Assembly (NCBI RefSeq): GCF_011758805.1
Contig: NZ_JAANOW010000001.1
Span: 2,604,001 to 2,668,000, forward strand
DNA from: Mycolicibacterium fluoranthenivorans
Lineage (GTDB): Bacteria > Actinomycetota > Actinomycetes > Mycobacteriales > Mycobacteriaceae
DNA: 64,000 nucleotides
Direction of reading: 5' to 3'
Shown: positions 19,287 to 29,594 of the stretch, one piece after another
Numbering within the stretch: the first letter of the stretch is position 1
Layout: each line of letters starts with the position of its first letter
Notes under the pieces: generated by a model
Database searches by the model: none
Seen by the model: the letters and a program-made list of their open reading frames with translations, nothing else
Told to the model about the DNA's origin: nothing
Program-made: the position numbers and the translations under genes

Positions 19287-20015
19287 GTGAAACGGGCAGC
19301 CCTCGACACTCTCGCAGTCTATTCCGATCGTCCAATCGATGCGGTTCTATTCGACTGGGGCGGCACTTTGGCCCAGTACCTCGGCGATACTCCGCGGGAG
19401 TGCGTTTATTTCGCTGCGAACCAAGTGTTGCCGAGTCGCATAGCTGACTCGTTTGCCGACGTGGTATCGCAATTAATTGAACAATCTTGGTCAGCCGGAC
19501 CGAACGTTAGGGATACCATAAGCTCGCTCACTATGCGAGCAGTGAGTATAACGGAAAATCCCGAGATCACGGAAGATATCGGACGGCTGTTTATTGGATC
19601 TTTTCTTAGCGTCCTGGCAACTTTAATACGGCACAACAATACGGCAGCGACGGTTCTGGCAGGTATAAGGCGACAAGGCATCAAAACGGCGATGGTATGC
19701 AACACGATCTGGCCAGCAGCTTGGCACGATGACCTATTGGCTAGAGATGGCCTTATCGCACTGTTGCCTATCCGTACGTATTCTAGCCAGACCTTCGTCC
19801 GCAAGCCTGAGCCAAGAGCATTCCAAATTGTGTTGGATCGGCTACAAGTTAAAGCACATGGCTGTGTATTTGTCGGAGATCGAGGCGACGAGGACATTGA
19901 CGGGGCGGCGGCGATGGGCATGGCTACAATCTGGGTGCGGAATGGCTATAGTGAGCCTTTCCTGCATCGACCTGACCAGGTCATTGATTCAGTTAGTGAA
20001 TTAGTTGCTGATTGA
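19287..20015 (+). CDS. HAD-superfamily hydrolase in foreign cassette
   Basis: A 242-residue HAD hydrolase. Motif I is VLFDWGGTL: the nucleophile Asp is present but the usual second Asp (DxD) is Gly, as in some HAD subgroups with altered acid/base chemistry. Motif II Thr is in MVCNTIW, motif III Lys in VRKPEPRAF, and motif IV is VFVGDRGDEDIDGA. It may be a small-molecule or nucleotide phosphatase; the substrate is unknown. It starts with GTG 19 bp after rnj, is AT-rich, and its stop is almost contiguous with the next gene, so the four genes look like one operon. Confidence 0.8.
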   Translation: MKRAALDTLAVYSDRPIDAVLFDWGGTLAQYLGDTPRECVYFAANQVLPSRIADSFADVVSQLIEQSWSAGPNVRDTISSLTMRAVSITENPEITEDIGRLFIGSFLSVLATLIRHNNTAATVLAGIRRQGIKTAMVCNTIWPAAWHDDLLARDGLIALLPIRTYSSQTFVRKPEPRAFQIVLDRLQVKAHGCVFVGDRGDEDIDGAAAMGMATIWVRNGYSEPFLHRPDQVIDSVSELVAD

Positions 20016-20020
20016 CCACG

Positions 20021-20731
20021 ATGACTTCTAGTGTTTTGCGACTGCGTGAAAGACTATCCAATAGTGTGCTGATTGCGATTAGACGCGCGGGCATTCCGGC
20101 GGATGCGCTCTACGGATCGTGGGCGTTCGGTGACTTTCATCTCGATGAAGGACGGTTGGAAACGTTCAGCGATTTAGATCTGATGATTCCTGCTGGATCA
20201 GTGTCCGACTCTGCTTTGTCGTCCTTTCAGGGGACTTTGTCCCAGATAATCCCATTAACAATTTCGGTGAGACGTCACGACGACTTGGCCGGCGATATCA
20301 GTAGCGCAAGTGACCGGTGGATTACTCTAGTTGGCTTCGCCTCGTCGATAAGTAAAAAGGATCGACCTATAGAGTCGAATTATCGTTCGTATCTGGAGGC
20401 GAAGACTCTGCTAATGTTGTTGCGCGAGGATCGCGATTCCAGATACGCTGAAGTAGCCGAGGGAATCGGGACCAGTGCGGCGCGAAACGCGCTAGATCTA
20501 AAGACCGGCGCCGCTTCGAGATGGGATCGCGATTCGTACTTAACCGTACTGTTGGATGGCGTTACTGAACCATTTCGGACGATTATGTCTTTGATTTTGC
20601 AATGTGGAGAGATAGACTTGCAAATTGTAGAAATGCTATGTTGTGGTCTGGACGGTGTGGCACACGAAATGCCGGCTACACTCACGTCGCATACACGATC
20701 AAAGTTGGCCGAAATGCGAAAGTATATCTGA
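20021..20731 (+). CDS. Pol-beta superfamily nucleotidyltransferase in foreign cassette
   Basis: A 236-residue protein. The nucleotidyltransferase signature is visible early: LYGSWAFGDFHLDEG then FSDLDLMIP, that is GS-x-x-x-G followed by D-x-D metal ligands. The remaining 150 residues are mostly helical and not recognised. It could transfer a nucleotide to a protein, RNA or small molecule. It is shorter than typical CD-NTases of CBASS, and I see no CBASS accessory genes. The ATG is preferred to a TTG 9 nt upstream that would overlap the HAD gene. The next gene starts 2 bp after its stop. Confidence 0.7.
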   Translation: MTSSVLRLRERLSNSVLIAIRRAGIPADALYGSWAFGDFHLDEGRLETFSDLDLMIPAGSVSDSALSSFQGTLSQIIPLTISVRRHDDLAGDISSASDRWITLVGFASSISKKDRPIESNYRSYLEAKTLLMLLREDRDSRYAEVAEGIGTSAARNALDLKTGAASRWDRDSYLTVLLDGVTEPFRTIMSLILQCGEIDLQIVEMLCCGLDGVAHEMPATLTSHTRSKLAEMRKYI

Positions 20732-20732
20732 C

Positions 20733-21605
20733 ATGCGGCAGGATAACGTGCTATTTATTACTCTCGACTCTTGCCGATTAGACACTGCGATATCGACTCA
20801 CACTCCGAACCTGGATCGAATTGGCCGATTGATTCCTAGTTATACGACCGCAACGTTTACATTGCCAGCTCATTTATCATTCTTTTCAGGTTTCCTTCCA
20901 GTGCCGACCGGACCGCACTTGTATCTTGGCCGGTATGCACGGGTATGGCGATCGCAAGCGGCGCGGCCGACATCGAAAGCTGTTTACGAATGGATTGATA
21001 CTCCGACAATTATCGAGCATTATGGCCGACGTGGCTATCTGGTGCATGGGGTTGGGGGCGTCCAATTCTTTGACCCACGGAATGAAGCGAATTTTCTGCC
21101 CGCGCTATTCGATTCATTCGAATATTGCGGACCGAGTGCCGGCCAAGCAATCGAGGATGGCCCGGTGGCGTTTACAGCGCATGCACTCGAGACGGCGGTT
21201 GCAAAGATGAATGGGACCGTGCCGTTCTTCCTCTTTGCGAACCTGAGCGAAACGCATTATCCTTACCACTCGCCCGGATGTTCGGACGACGAGGCGACCC
21301 GTGACGCGTTGAGAATCATGCAGTTGTCGGAAGGCGAGAAACGGTATCCGGCGATTGCCGAGGGAAGACTTATCGAATTGCTACAGCCTGCACGTACTCG
21401 ACAACGGGAGTCATTGCGGTGGATTGACACGATGTTGGGGCGAGTCCTGGACATCTTGTTAAATGCGGAAATGCCAACTCTCATTGTGGTCTGCGCCGAT
21501 CACGGCGAATCATTCGGTGAAGGCGGACTTGTTGGCCACGGGCATCCCGCTCCAGAAGTAATGACTGTGCCGATGTGGGCTGGTCTGGTAGGCCCAACCC
21601 ACTAG
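20733..21605 (+). CDS. Alkaline phosphatase/sulfatase superfamily metalloenzyme in foreign cassette
   Basis: A 290-residue protein of the alkaline-phosphatase fold. DNVLFITLDSCRLDT holds the first metal ligand. TFTLPAHLSFFSGF aligns with the sulfatase C/S-x-P-S-R signature but has Thr at the nucleophile position, so a formylglycine sulfatase is unlikely and a phospho- or phosphodiester hydrolase/transferase is favoured. NLSETHYPYHSPG and CADHGESFGEGGLVGHGHP supply further metal ligands. No signal peptide is seen, so it should be cytosolic. It lies 2 bp after the nucleotidyltransferase gene in the same operon. The function is unknown. Confidence 0.75.
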   Translation: MRQDNVLFITLDSCRLDTAISTHTPNLDRIGRLIPSYTTATFTLPAHLSFFSGFLPVPTGPHLYLGRYARVWRSQAARPTSKAVYEWIDTPTIIEHYGRRGYLVHGVGGVQFFDPRNEANFLPALFDSFEYCGPSAGQAIEDGPVAFTAHALETAVAKMNGTVPFFLFANLSETHYPYHSPGCSDDEATRDALRIMQLSEGEKRYPAIAEGRLIELLQPARTRQRESLRWIDTMLGRVLDILLNAEMPTLIVVCADHGESFGEGGLVGHGHPAPEVMTVPMWAGLVGPTH

Positions 21606-21649
21606 AAATGCGCGAGTTAATATTGCGCGCGCTCAGCTTTGAATGCCTG

Positions 21650-21655
21650 TAGTAT
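21650..21655 (+). promoter_or_regulatory. Leaderless -10 element (TAGTAT) of the membrane-protein gene
   Basis: TAGTAT, 7 nt, then ATG. This gives the last gene of the foreign block its own promoter and start, separate from the rnj-led operon. Confidence 0.55.
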
Positions 21656-21662
21656 CCGGCGA

Positions 21663-23186
21663 ATGACGACCGAGATGCCGATGCCCGTTGGTGACGAGTC
21701 CATTGCCGATACTCCGTTGCGGTGGGCGCCTGAAAGTCGTCCCTTGAGTCGGCATGAATTCTATCTTGTATATCCGTTCAAGACGCAACTACAGGATATA
21801 ACAGAATTGCGCATGTGGGACAACTACACTCACCGTCTCACGAATGCGCAGCTAGAGCGCGAGTTGCGCGACTCCTATGCTTTTCTGCCGCACGCTAGGA
21901 ATTCACATTACGCGCGCTTTGCGGGCGATCTTGAGGAAGCAGATTTGTGCATCTTCGATGGCTATCGGAACGGCACCAATTCCGTTCGATTGACTTTACG
22001 TAGTTCCGAACATTTGAAGTACTTTCCACGTCGCGCGACCGTATTTCGGGCAGACAAAACTTACTTTACTATCAGTGTTGATGTCGGATGGGTAGATATT
22101 TTCTTGTTTCCTTCTGGGTTTGGCTTTCTAGTATACAAATTCTCAACCAGTAAGTTAACTGTCGAGGATGCAGGTGTTGTTCATCGAAGTATAAAAAAGG
22201 TCTACTACCGGGAGCGTTTGCGGGTGAATCCCCCGGTGCTTCACATAATAGGTCATCTTGAACGAAACTGGCAGACGATGTTAGCCGATTTGTTGTCTGA
22301 ATTTGATGCCGATATTGCGGATGAATGGGCGCAGACGCACGCTTCAAGTTTTCGTGTGATGAGCTTAGCGATCGGTCCGGATCTGGCGAATGATGGCATT
22401 CGATACGGCAATATTGAGGGTTCTGAGGAGGGGCATTTAATCTCGCTGATCACAGGTGAGGACCTTTCGACTATTTCCCATCCGGGCAAGGATTTGGTAG
22501 ATACGAGCCGTAAGCGAGGTAGGTTGGCCTACTGGCGCGACTGGTCGGGACTTTTTCTCTGGGATGATGTTGCGTTCATCGGAACGGAAACGGAATTCAC
22601 CACAACTCACCTCGTTCATAATGTCGAGGCTATGTATCTGCCGCTATTTATCTACACTCTCTATCAAAGTCTTCGGCTTAGTGAGATATCAGTACAGCTC
22701 GGTGCATTGTCAGTTGAGGCGCGTGCCAAGCGTAATGGTGTGCTAGGTAAGCTGGAAAAGCTCAATTCTGAACTTCGCTTTTTTCGTAGCAACTTCATGT
22801 TCTGGGAGATTAGTCGTCAGCCAGTAATGGCAGCCCTGTTTAATCGTCTCGTATCGCACTTTGAAACTGGTTTGCTCTTTGAACAGATCGAACACGATAT
22901 CGAACGAATGTATCAACAAGAGCGGACCGTAGGGCAGGAGCGGCTGGCGCTTTTCGTGGGGTTGGCGACATTTTTTGCATTACCGGTTGGCGGGTTGCTG
23001 GCGGCGTTCAGCGGGTCAGTATCAAGCTTTCTTCACGATAGTTGGATGAGGTGGCTCCTTACGGTTTTTGTTGTCACACTTTCAGCGCTCGGATGGCTAG
23101 TGGCCTCGGATCGCGTGAGGGTCCCGCTAAGGGAGGATTGGGCAAAGATCAGACGCCGGATATTGTTTGGGCGTCGGTTGTCTTAG
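21663..23186 (+). CDS. Uncharacterised protein with two C-terminal membrane helices (CorA-like layout)
   Basis: A 507-residue AT-rich gene product. About 300 residues of mixed alpha/beta sequence are followed by long helices (about 330-440) containing charged, possibly coiled-coil stretches (GVLGKLEKLNSELRFF, QIEHDIERMYQQERTVGQ). Two transmembrane helices follow: FVGLATFFALPVGGLLAAF and WLLTVFVVTLSALGWLVA. A basic cytosolic tail ends the protein. This order resembles CorA-type channels, but the GMN selectivity motif is absent and no homology is claimed. It could be a membrane effector or sensor of the cassette. I do not recognise the family. Confidence 0.65.
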   Translation: MTTEMPMPVGDESIADTPLRWAPESRPLSRHEFYLVYPFKTQLQDITELRMWDNYTHRLTNAQLERELRDSYAFLPHARNSHYARFAGDLEEADLCIFDGYRNGTNSVRLTLRSSEHLKYFPRRATVFRADKTYFTISVDVGWVDIFLFPSGFGFLVYKFSTSKLTVEDAGVVHRSIKKVYYRERLRVNPPVLHIIGHLERNWQTMLADLLSEFDADIADEWAQTHASSFRVMSLAIGPDLANDGIRYGNIEGSEEGHLISLITGEDLSTISHPGKDLVDTSRKRGRLAYWRDWSGLFLWDDVAFIGTETEFTTTHLVHNVEAMYLPLFIYTLYQSLRLSEISVQLGALSVEARAKRNGVLGKLEKLNSELRFFRSNFMFWEISRQPVMAALFNRLVSHFETGLLFEQIEHDIERMYQQERTVGQERLALFVGLATFFALPVGGLLAAFSGSVSSFLHDSWMRWLLTVFVVTLSALGWLVASDRVRVPLREDWAKIRRRILFGRRLS

Positions 23187-23449
23187 TGCCGGTTTGATCG
23201 TCGTTACTGGGGGATAGCGGCGTGTGTGTGCATATGGGTTGGATGACATGGTGGCACCGCAAACGTTCGCGTATTGGTGTGTGAGGCGCAGCGCCTTTGG
23301 TTGGCACCGCCCCGCCCTAACGGAAGGCTTCGGCGAACGGCCGGTCGCTCGCCTTGCATTTCACCGACGCAATGTTGCCGCTCAGGGGTGAGGGCAGCCG
23401 TCAGAGGTAGTTCGGGGGCCTCTTGAAAGATCACACCGGCTGTCCGAGC
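23187..23449. other. Non-coding scar between the foreign cassette and the rnj remnant
   Basis: I find no convincing gene in these 263 bp. Composition returns towards host GC. The left end (GTCGTTACTGGG) matches 11 of 12 bases of GTCGCTACTGGG at the dapA stop, a possible flanking direct repeat. A GC-rich hairpin (TGCCGCTCA-GGGG-TGAGGGCA, one bulge) lies at 23376-23396. The last bases before the remnant resemble a degraded rnj sequence. The segment may be recombination debris. Confidence 0.4.
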
Positions 23450-23512
23450 AAGTGGGTCGGCGAGGTGTACCGCCGCCAGCCGATGATCGTGCCGACGGTG
23501 ATCGAGGTCTGA
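23450..23512 (+). pseudogene. rnj: Surviving 3' end of the resident mycobacterial rnj
   Basis: An open stretch of 20 codons plus stop reads KWVGEVYRRQPMIVPTVIEV, essentially the C-terminus of mycobacterial RNase J as I know it (M. tuberculosis ends KWVGETYRRQPMIVPTVIEV). It has host-like GC and abuts the methyltransferase gene exactly as an intact rnj would. Upstream of the first Lys the similarity stops. It therefore appears to be the leftover of the native gene after replacement by the foreign copy some 4 kb upstream. Confidence 0.88.
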
Positions 23513-24385
23513 TCAGACCCGCACCGCCACGGCGGCCCACTCGATGGGCGAGGCGGTCAGTTTCCGTCCGGTCGGACGGATGTAGGTGTCGCGGTAGTAG
23601 CTCGGTCCGGCCTGCTCGATCAACCGCCACCCGTAGCCGGCCAGGATCTCCTCGACCCGTTCCGGCACGAAACCCGATTTCCATACCTGGCGGCGTACGC
23701 GGAACCGGCGGTGCAGCGCTCGCGCGCCGTACAGGTTGGCGCCGTCGATGAAGTCCTGCCGGATGTAGGTGAAGATCATCCGGCTGCCGGGTACGACGGC
23801 GCGCAGCTGCTCGAATGTCGCATGCAGGGCCTGCGGGGTGAGGTACTGGGTGACCCCCTCCCAGATGAACAAGGTGTGTCCGGTGTCGTGGAAGCCAGCG
23901 GCGGCCAGCGCGGCGACCACGTCATCCCGCTCGAAATCGACGCTCACCAGGCGTACCGACGCCGGTACCGAGCCGAAAACCCGTTGTACCGTGGCGGTTT
24001 TGCGGTCGATGTTGAGTTGCTGATCGACCTCGAACACCGGGAGATCGCTGTAGCGGGCAATCCGGTAGGGGCGGGTGTCCAGGCCCGCACCGAGGATGAC
24101 GACGGTGTCGAACTCGGTGACCGGATCGGAGACCCGTTCGTCGATATAGCGTTTGCGGCAGGCGATGCTGGCCCACAGGCCGGGACCGGACCGTTCGGTT
24201 GCGGCGACCACCGCCCGGCGCAGCATGCCGAGGCGCAGCAACCCGACCACCGTGCGCATGCCGCCGGGCAGGAAAGATTGCGCCAGATCGTCATCGACCA
24301 ACCGGCGTTGCGGTGCCTCATGGTGCTCGACCGCCGCCAGCACCATCGGCCCGAAAGCCGTCTGCGCCTCCGGATTCCCTGCCAT
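23513..24385 (-). CDS. SAM-dependent methyltransferase, LCM family (Rv2751-like)
   Basis: A 290-residue methyltransferase of the leucine-carboxyl-methyltransferase-like family common in mycobacteria. VVILGAGLDTRPYR is the SAM-binding glycine-rich loop, FEVDQQLNI carries the acidic residue contacting the ribose, and FIWEGVTQYLTPQAL is the family's conserved active-site region. The substrate is unknown. A GGGGGG-rich ribosome binding site precedes the ATG. Its position just after rnj, convergent with it, matches Rv2751-Rv2752c. Confidence 0.85.
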   Translation of the reverse strand: MAGNPEAQTAFGPMVLAAVEHHEAPQRRLVDDDLAQSFLPGGMRTVVGLLRLGMLRRAVVAATERSGPGLWASIACRKRYIDERVSDPVTEFDTVVILGAGLDTRPYRIARYSDLPVFEVDQQLNIDRKTATVQRVFGSVPASVRLVSVDFERDDVVAALAAAGFHDTGHTLFIWEGVTQYLTPQALHATFEQLRAVVPGSRMIFTYIRQDFIDGANLYGARALHRRFRVRRQVWKSGFVPERVEEILAGYGWRLIEQAGPSYYRDTYIRPTGRKLTASPIEWAAVAVRV

Positions 24386-24408
24386 CGGCCGCCCCCCTTT
24401 TGTTGTGC

Positions 24409-25227
24409 TCAGCGTTTGTTGACGTACCCCGCATCCACCGGAAGCGCCACCCCCGTCACGTAGCGCGCCGCGTCGGACACCAACCAGTACACCGCATTGG
24501 CAATGTCCTCGGGTTCCAGCGTCTGCACCGGCAGGGCGTTGGTCATATCCGGTCCGCGGAAGGACTGCTGCGCCATCCCCTCAAGCCAGGACCGAGTGAA
24601 CTCGTTGTCGATCATCGGGGTGTTCACCCCCGCGGGATGCACCGAGTTCACCCGGATATTGAACTGTGCCAGGAAATTCGCGTACACCCGCATCAGGCCG
24701 ACGACACCGTGCTTGGCCGCGGCGTAGCCCACCGACCCGCCGACCGGCGAGCCCAGACCGACCAGTCCGGCCACCGAGCTGGTGAGCACGATCGCCCCGC
24801 CGTTGCCGAACTTGATCATCGGCTTCATCGCGACGTCGACGGTGTGGTAGACGCCGGTGAGGTTCACGTCGAGCACGTCCTGCCAGGCGTTCTCGTCGGC
24901 CATCGGCGCGATACCCGCGTTGGCGATCACGATATCGAGCCGGTCGCCGAGCGCCTCGGTACCTGCCCGCAGCGCCGTCTTGAGGGAATCTCGGTCGCGG
25001 ACATCGGCTTCCGTGGCGAAGATGCGCGCGCCGGACTCTTCGACGAGCTTGACGGTGGCCGCCATGTCGTCGCGGGTGGCCAGCGGGTAGGGCACCGACG
25101 CGATCTGATCGCAGAGATCGACGGCGATGATATCGGCGCCTTCGGACGCCAGTTTCAGCGCGTGCGCGCGACCCTGGCCGCGCGCGGCGCCGGTGATGAA
25201 GGCAACTTTGCCGGTCAGGGCGGCCAC
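24409..25227 (-). CDS. Mycofactocin-type short-chain dehydrogenase/reductase (Rv2750-like)
   Basis: A 272-residue SDR. The [12 protein letters not shown] cofactor loop is followed by an insertion after the second strand ([19 protein letters not shown]) characteristic of SDRs whose NAD is thought to be recycled through mycofactocin. Catalytic Ser (LTSSVAG), Tyr and Lys (YAAAKHG) are present. Substrates are probably alcohols; none can be named. A GTG start is chosen so that the protein begins at the conserved [10 protein letters not shown]. It follows the small monooxygenase-like gene at a short distance on the same strand. Confidence 0.85.
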   Translation of the reverse strand: MAALTGKVAFITGAARGQGRAHALKLASEGADIIAVDLCDQIASVPYPLATRDDMAATVKLVEESGARIFATEADVRDRDSLKTALRAGTEALGDRLDIVIANAGIAPMADENAWQDVLDVNLTGVYHTVDVAMKPMIKFGNGGAIVLTSSVAGLVGLGSPVGGSVGYAAAKHGVVGLMRVYANFLAQFNIRVNSVHPAGVNTPMIDNEFTRSWLEGMAQQSFRGPDMTNALPVQTLEPEDIANAVYWLVSDAARYVTGVALPVDAGYVNKR

Positions 25228-25234
25228 GGGTGCC

Positions 25235-25546
25235 CTACCGCAACTTGCCCTTGGCGGGATCGCCGGCGACCACCGGTGCGAGCATCTTGATATCCGGTGC
25301 GCCGTCGAGGTGCTCGCCGATGGTGCCGAACAACGCGCCGATCGCGGGCGCGGTGCTGTGCGTCTTGAGCGCCTCCTCGTCGGCCCACTGCTCGACGAAG
25401 ACGAAGGTGCCATTGGCCTCATGAAGCGAGTACAGCTCGCAGCCCGGCTCGGAATGGACGGCCTCGATCGCCGTCTTGGCGGCGTCACGAACGAGGTCGA
25501 TGGACTCAGGCTTGGCGGTCAGGGTGGCGACGACGACAACAGGCAT
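25235..25546 (-). CDS. Antibiotic biosynthesis monooxygenase (ABM) domain protein (Rv2749-like)
   Basis: A 103-residue dimeric ferredoxin-like-fold protein: [22 protein letters not shown], then [28 protein letters not shown], the classic ABM pattern with a conserved Glu-Trp pair. Members degrade or oxygenate small aromatic compounds or act as quinol monooxygenases. It is followed within 10 bp by the SDR gene, so the two probably work on one pathway. The order matches Rv2749-Rv2750. Confidence 0.8.
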   Translation of the reverse strand: MPVVVVATLTAKPESIDLVRDAAKTAIEAVHSEPGCELYSLHEANGTFVFVEQWADEEALKTHSTAPAIGALFGTIGEHLDGAPDIKMLAPVVAGDPAKGKLR

Positions 25547-25690
25547 GACTAGGCGGCTCCTCGATGAGTGTGACCAGACAGTTGTCCAGTCTACGTTCCT
25601 AGGGCAGGAGCGCAGCGACCCGGCACATTTCCGCATGTGATGACGCATCGGTAGGCAATCGAGACCCATTTGTGACAGGTGTGGCAGATG

Positions 25691-25718
25691 TTGAATCTGG
25701 GGCTATTGCGACTAGGCT
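25691..25718 (+). promoter_or_regulatory. ftsK: Promoter of ftsK with leaderless start
   Basis: TTGAAT (-35 candidate) and TAGGCT (-10) are separated by 16 bp. The ATG begins 7 nt after the -10, so the transcript should be leaderless. This argues for the ATG giving MANKTAARS rather than an in-frame start 54 nt upstream. Confidence 0.6.
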
Positions 25719-25725
25719 TGAGGCC

Positions 25726-28356
<2,631 letters not shown>

Positions 28357-28368
28357 AACGGCGAGCTC

Positions 28369-28890
28369 TCAGAGCGTGAGCAGCATCCGGGTGTTGCCCA
28401 GGATGTTCGGTTTCACGTAGGACAGGTCGAGGAACTCGGCGACACCGGTGTCGTACGAGCGGCACATCTCCTCGTACACCTCGGCGGTCACCGGGGTGCC
28501 TTCGATCTCGGTGAACCCGTGGCGGCCGAAGAAATCGGTCTCGAAGGTCAGCACGAAGATGCGCTGGAGGTGCAGTTCGCGCGCCACGTCGAGCAGCTGC
28601 GCCACCACCCGGTGCCCGACGCCCGCGCCGCGCACCTTCGGGTGCACCGCGACCGTGCGCACCTCACCCAGATCGGCCCACAGAACGTGCAGGGCGCCAC
28701 AGCCGACGATCTCGCCACCGAGCTCGCCGACCCAGAACTCCTGGACGGCCTCATAGAGGTTGACCAGGTTCTTCTCCAGCAGGATCTTCCCTGCGTAGAT
28801 GTCGACGAGCGCTTTGATGGCCGGTACATCGGACGTCCGGGCCCTGCGCACAATCAGGGGATCGACCAGCTGATCAGGCGCCTCATTCAC
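28369..28890 (-). CDS. argA: Amino-acid N-acetyltransferase (N-acetylglutamate synthase, GNAT type)
   Basis: A 173-residue GNAT protein, the short mycobacterial ArgA (Rv2747) that acetylates glutamate or glutamine in the first step of arginine synthesis. The acetyl-CoA pyrophosphate loop is VHPKVRGAGVGHRVV, and VNLYEAVQEFWVGE and ILGNTRMLL match the M. tuberculosis protein closely. The GTG start is chosen because TACTCT lies 7 nt upstream. It converges with ftsK and is divergent from pgsA. Confidence 0.9.
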   Translation of the reverse strand: MNEAPDQLVDPLIVRRARTSDVPAIKALVDIYAGKILLEKNLVNLYEAVQEFWVGELGGEIVGCGALHVLWADLGEVRTVAVHPKVRGAGVGHRVVAQLLDVARELHLQRIFVLTFETDFFGRHGFTEIEGTPVTAEVYEEMCRSYDTGVAEFLDLSYVKPNILGNTRMLLTL

Positions 28891-28897
28891 AGCAGCG

Positions 28898-28926
28898 AGA
28901 GTATCGGCATGCGCAACCGATATCCT
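28898..28926. promoter_or_regulatory. Back-to-back leaderless promoters of argA and pgsA
   Basis: On the minus strand TACTCT lies 7 nt before the argA GTG. On the plus strand TATCCT lies 7 nt before a GTG of pgsA. The two -10 hexamers are only 17 bp apart, so each polymerase footprint must cover the other promoter. Confidence 0.6.
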
Positions 28927-28933
28927 GATGCCC

Positions 28934-29521
28934 GTGCCGGGCCAACCAGATATCGATCCTGCGGTACCCCGCGCGTCCGTCGCCAATATCGCCAACCTGC
29001 TGACGGGCGTGCGCCTGGTGCTCGTGCCGGTGTTCGTCTACACCCTGTTCATCGGTGACGGCCATGAAACGTTCTGGCGGACAACTGCATTCGTGATCTT
29101 CGCGGTGGCGGTCATCACCGATCACTTCGACGGTGCGCTGGCCCGCAGCTACGGCATGGTCACCGAGTTCGGCAAACTGGCCGATCCGATCGCGGACAAA
29201 CTGCTGATCGGCGCGGCCCTGGTCGGTCTTTCGATGCTCGGCGATCTGCCCTGGTGGATCACCGTCGTCATCCTGGTCCGCGAGATCGGTGTGACGGTGC
29301 TGCGGCTGGCGGTGCTGCGGCACGGGGTCATCCCGGCCAGCCGGGGCGGCAAGCTGAAGACGCTGGTCCAGGCGGTGGCGATCGGTCTTCTGATCCTGCC
29401 GCTGTCGGGTCTTTGGCTCACCACGGCGACCGTGATCATGTGGGTCGCGGTGGTGCTCACGGTGCTGACGGGCATCGACTATGTGATCTCGGCCATCAAG
29501 GATTCCCGGACACGTTCCTGA
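28934..29521 (+). CDS. pgsA: CDP-alcohol phosphatidyltransferase (PgsA family)
   Basis: A 195-residue membrane enzyme with the CDP-alcohol motif DG-x2-AR-x8-G-x3-D-x3-D spread over [23 protein letters not shown]. Several hydrophobic helices follow. It corresponds to PgsA3 (Rv2746c), expected to make phosphatidylglycerophosphate from CDP-diacylglycerol and glycerol-3-phosphate; paralogues use inositol phosphate, so the exact alcohol is inferred. A GTG start with a leaderless -10 is preferred to an ATG 6 nt upstream that touches the -10. Confidence 0.88.
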   Translation: MPGQPDIDPAVPRASVANIANLLTGVRLVLVPVFVYTLFIGDGHETFWRTTAFVIFAVAVITDHFDGALARSYGMVTEFGKLADPIADKLLIGAALVGLSMLGDLPWWITVVILVREIGVTVLRLAVLRHGVIPASRGGKLKTLVQAVAIGLLILPLSGLWLTTATVIMWVAVVLTVLTGIDYVISAIKDSRTRS

Positions 29522-29525
29522 CTTC

Positions 29526-29552
29526 GGGAACCGACGGCGCACCGGTCGCGTT
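29526..29552 (+). promoter_or_regulatory. SigE-like promoter upstream of clgR
   Basis: GGGAAC and CGTT are separated by 17 bp, matching the GGAAC-N16-18-CGTT pattern of mycobacterial SigE promoters. It lies about 40 bp upstream of clgR, which is known to be SigE-dependent in M. tuberculosis. Confidence 0.55.
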
Positions 29553-29594
29553 GATCCGAGTAGGTCAAGCCGCCCGACGTTGAAGGAGACCGCG

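Noticed and set aside
20733..21605. Sulfatase
   Set aside because: The formylglycine position is Thr, not Cys or Ser, so the sulfatase mechanism is unlikely despite the shared fold.
20021..23186. CBASS-type defence system (nucleotidyltransferase plus membrane effector)
   Set aside because: The nucleotidyltransferase is shorter than CD-NTases, there are no Cap2/Cap3-type genes, and two further enzymes intervene. The idea remains only as a loose analogy.
23204..23434. A 76-codon minus-strand reading frame in the scar
   Set aside because: Composition is not gene-like, no ribosome binding site or leaderless promoter was found, and the product is not recognisable.
17497..23512. Prophage or integrative element with integrase
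   Set aside because: No integrase, transposase, recombinase or phage structural gene is present, and there is no tRNA at either end.
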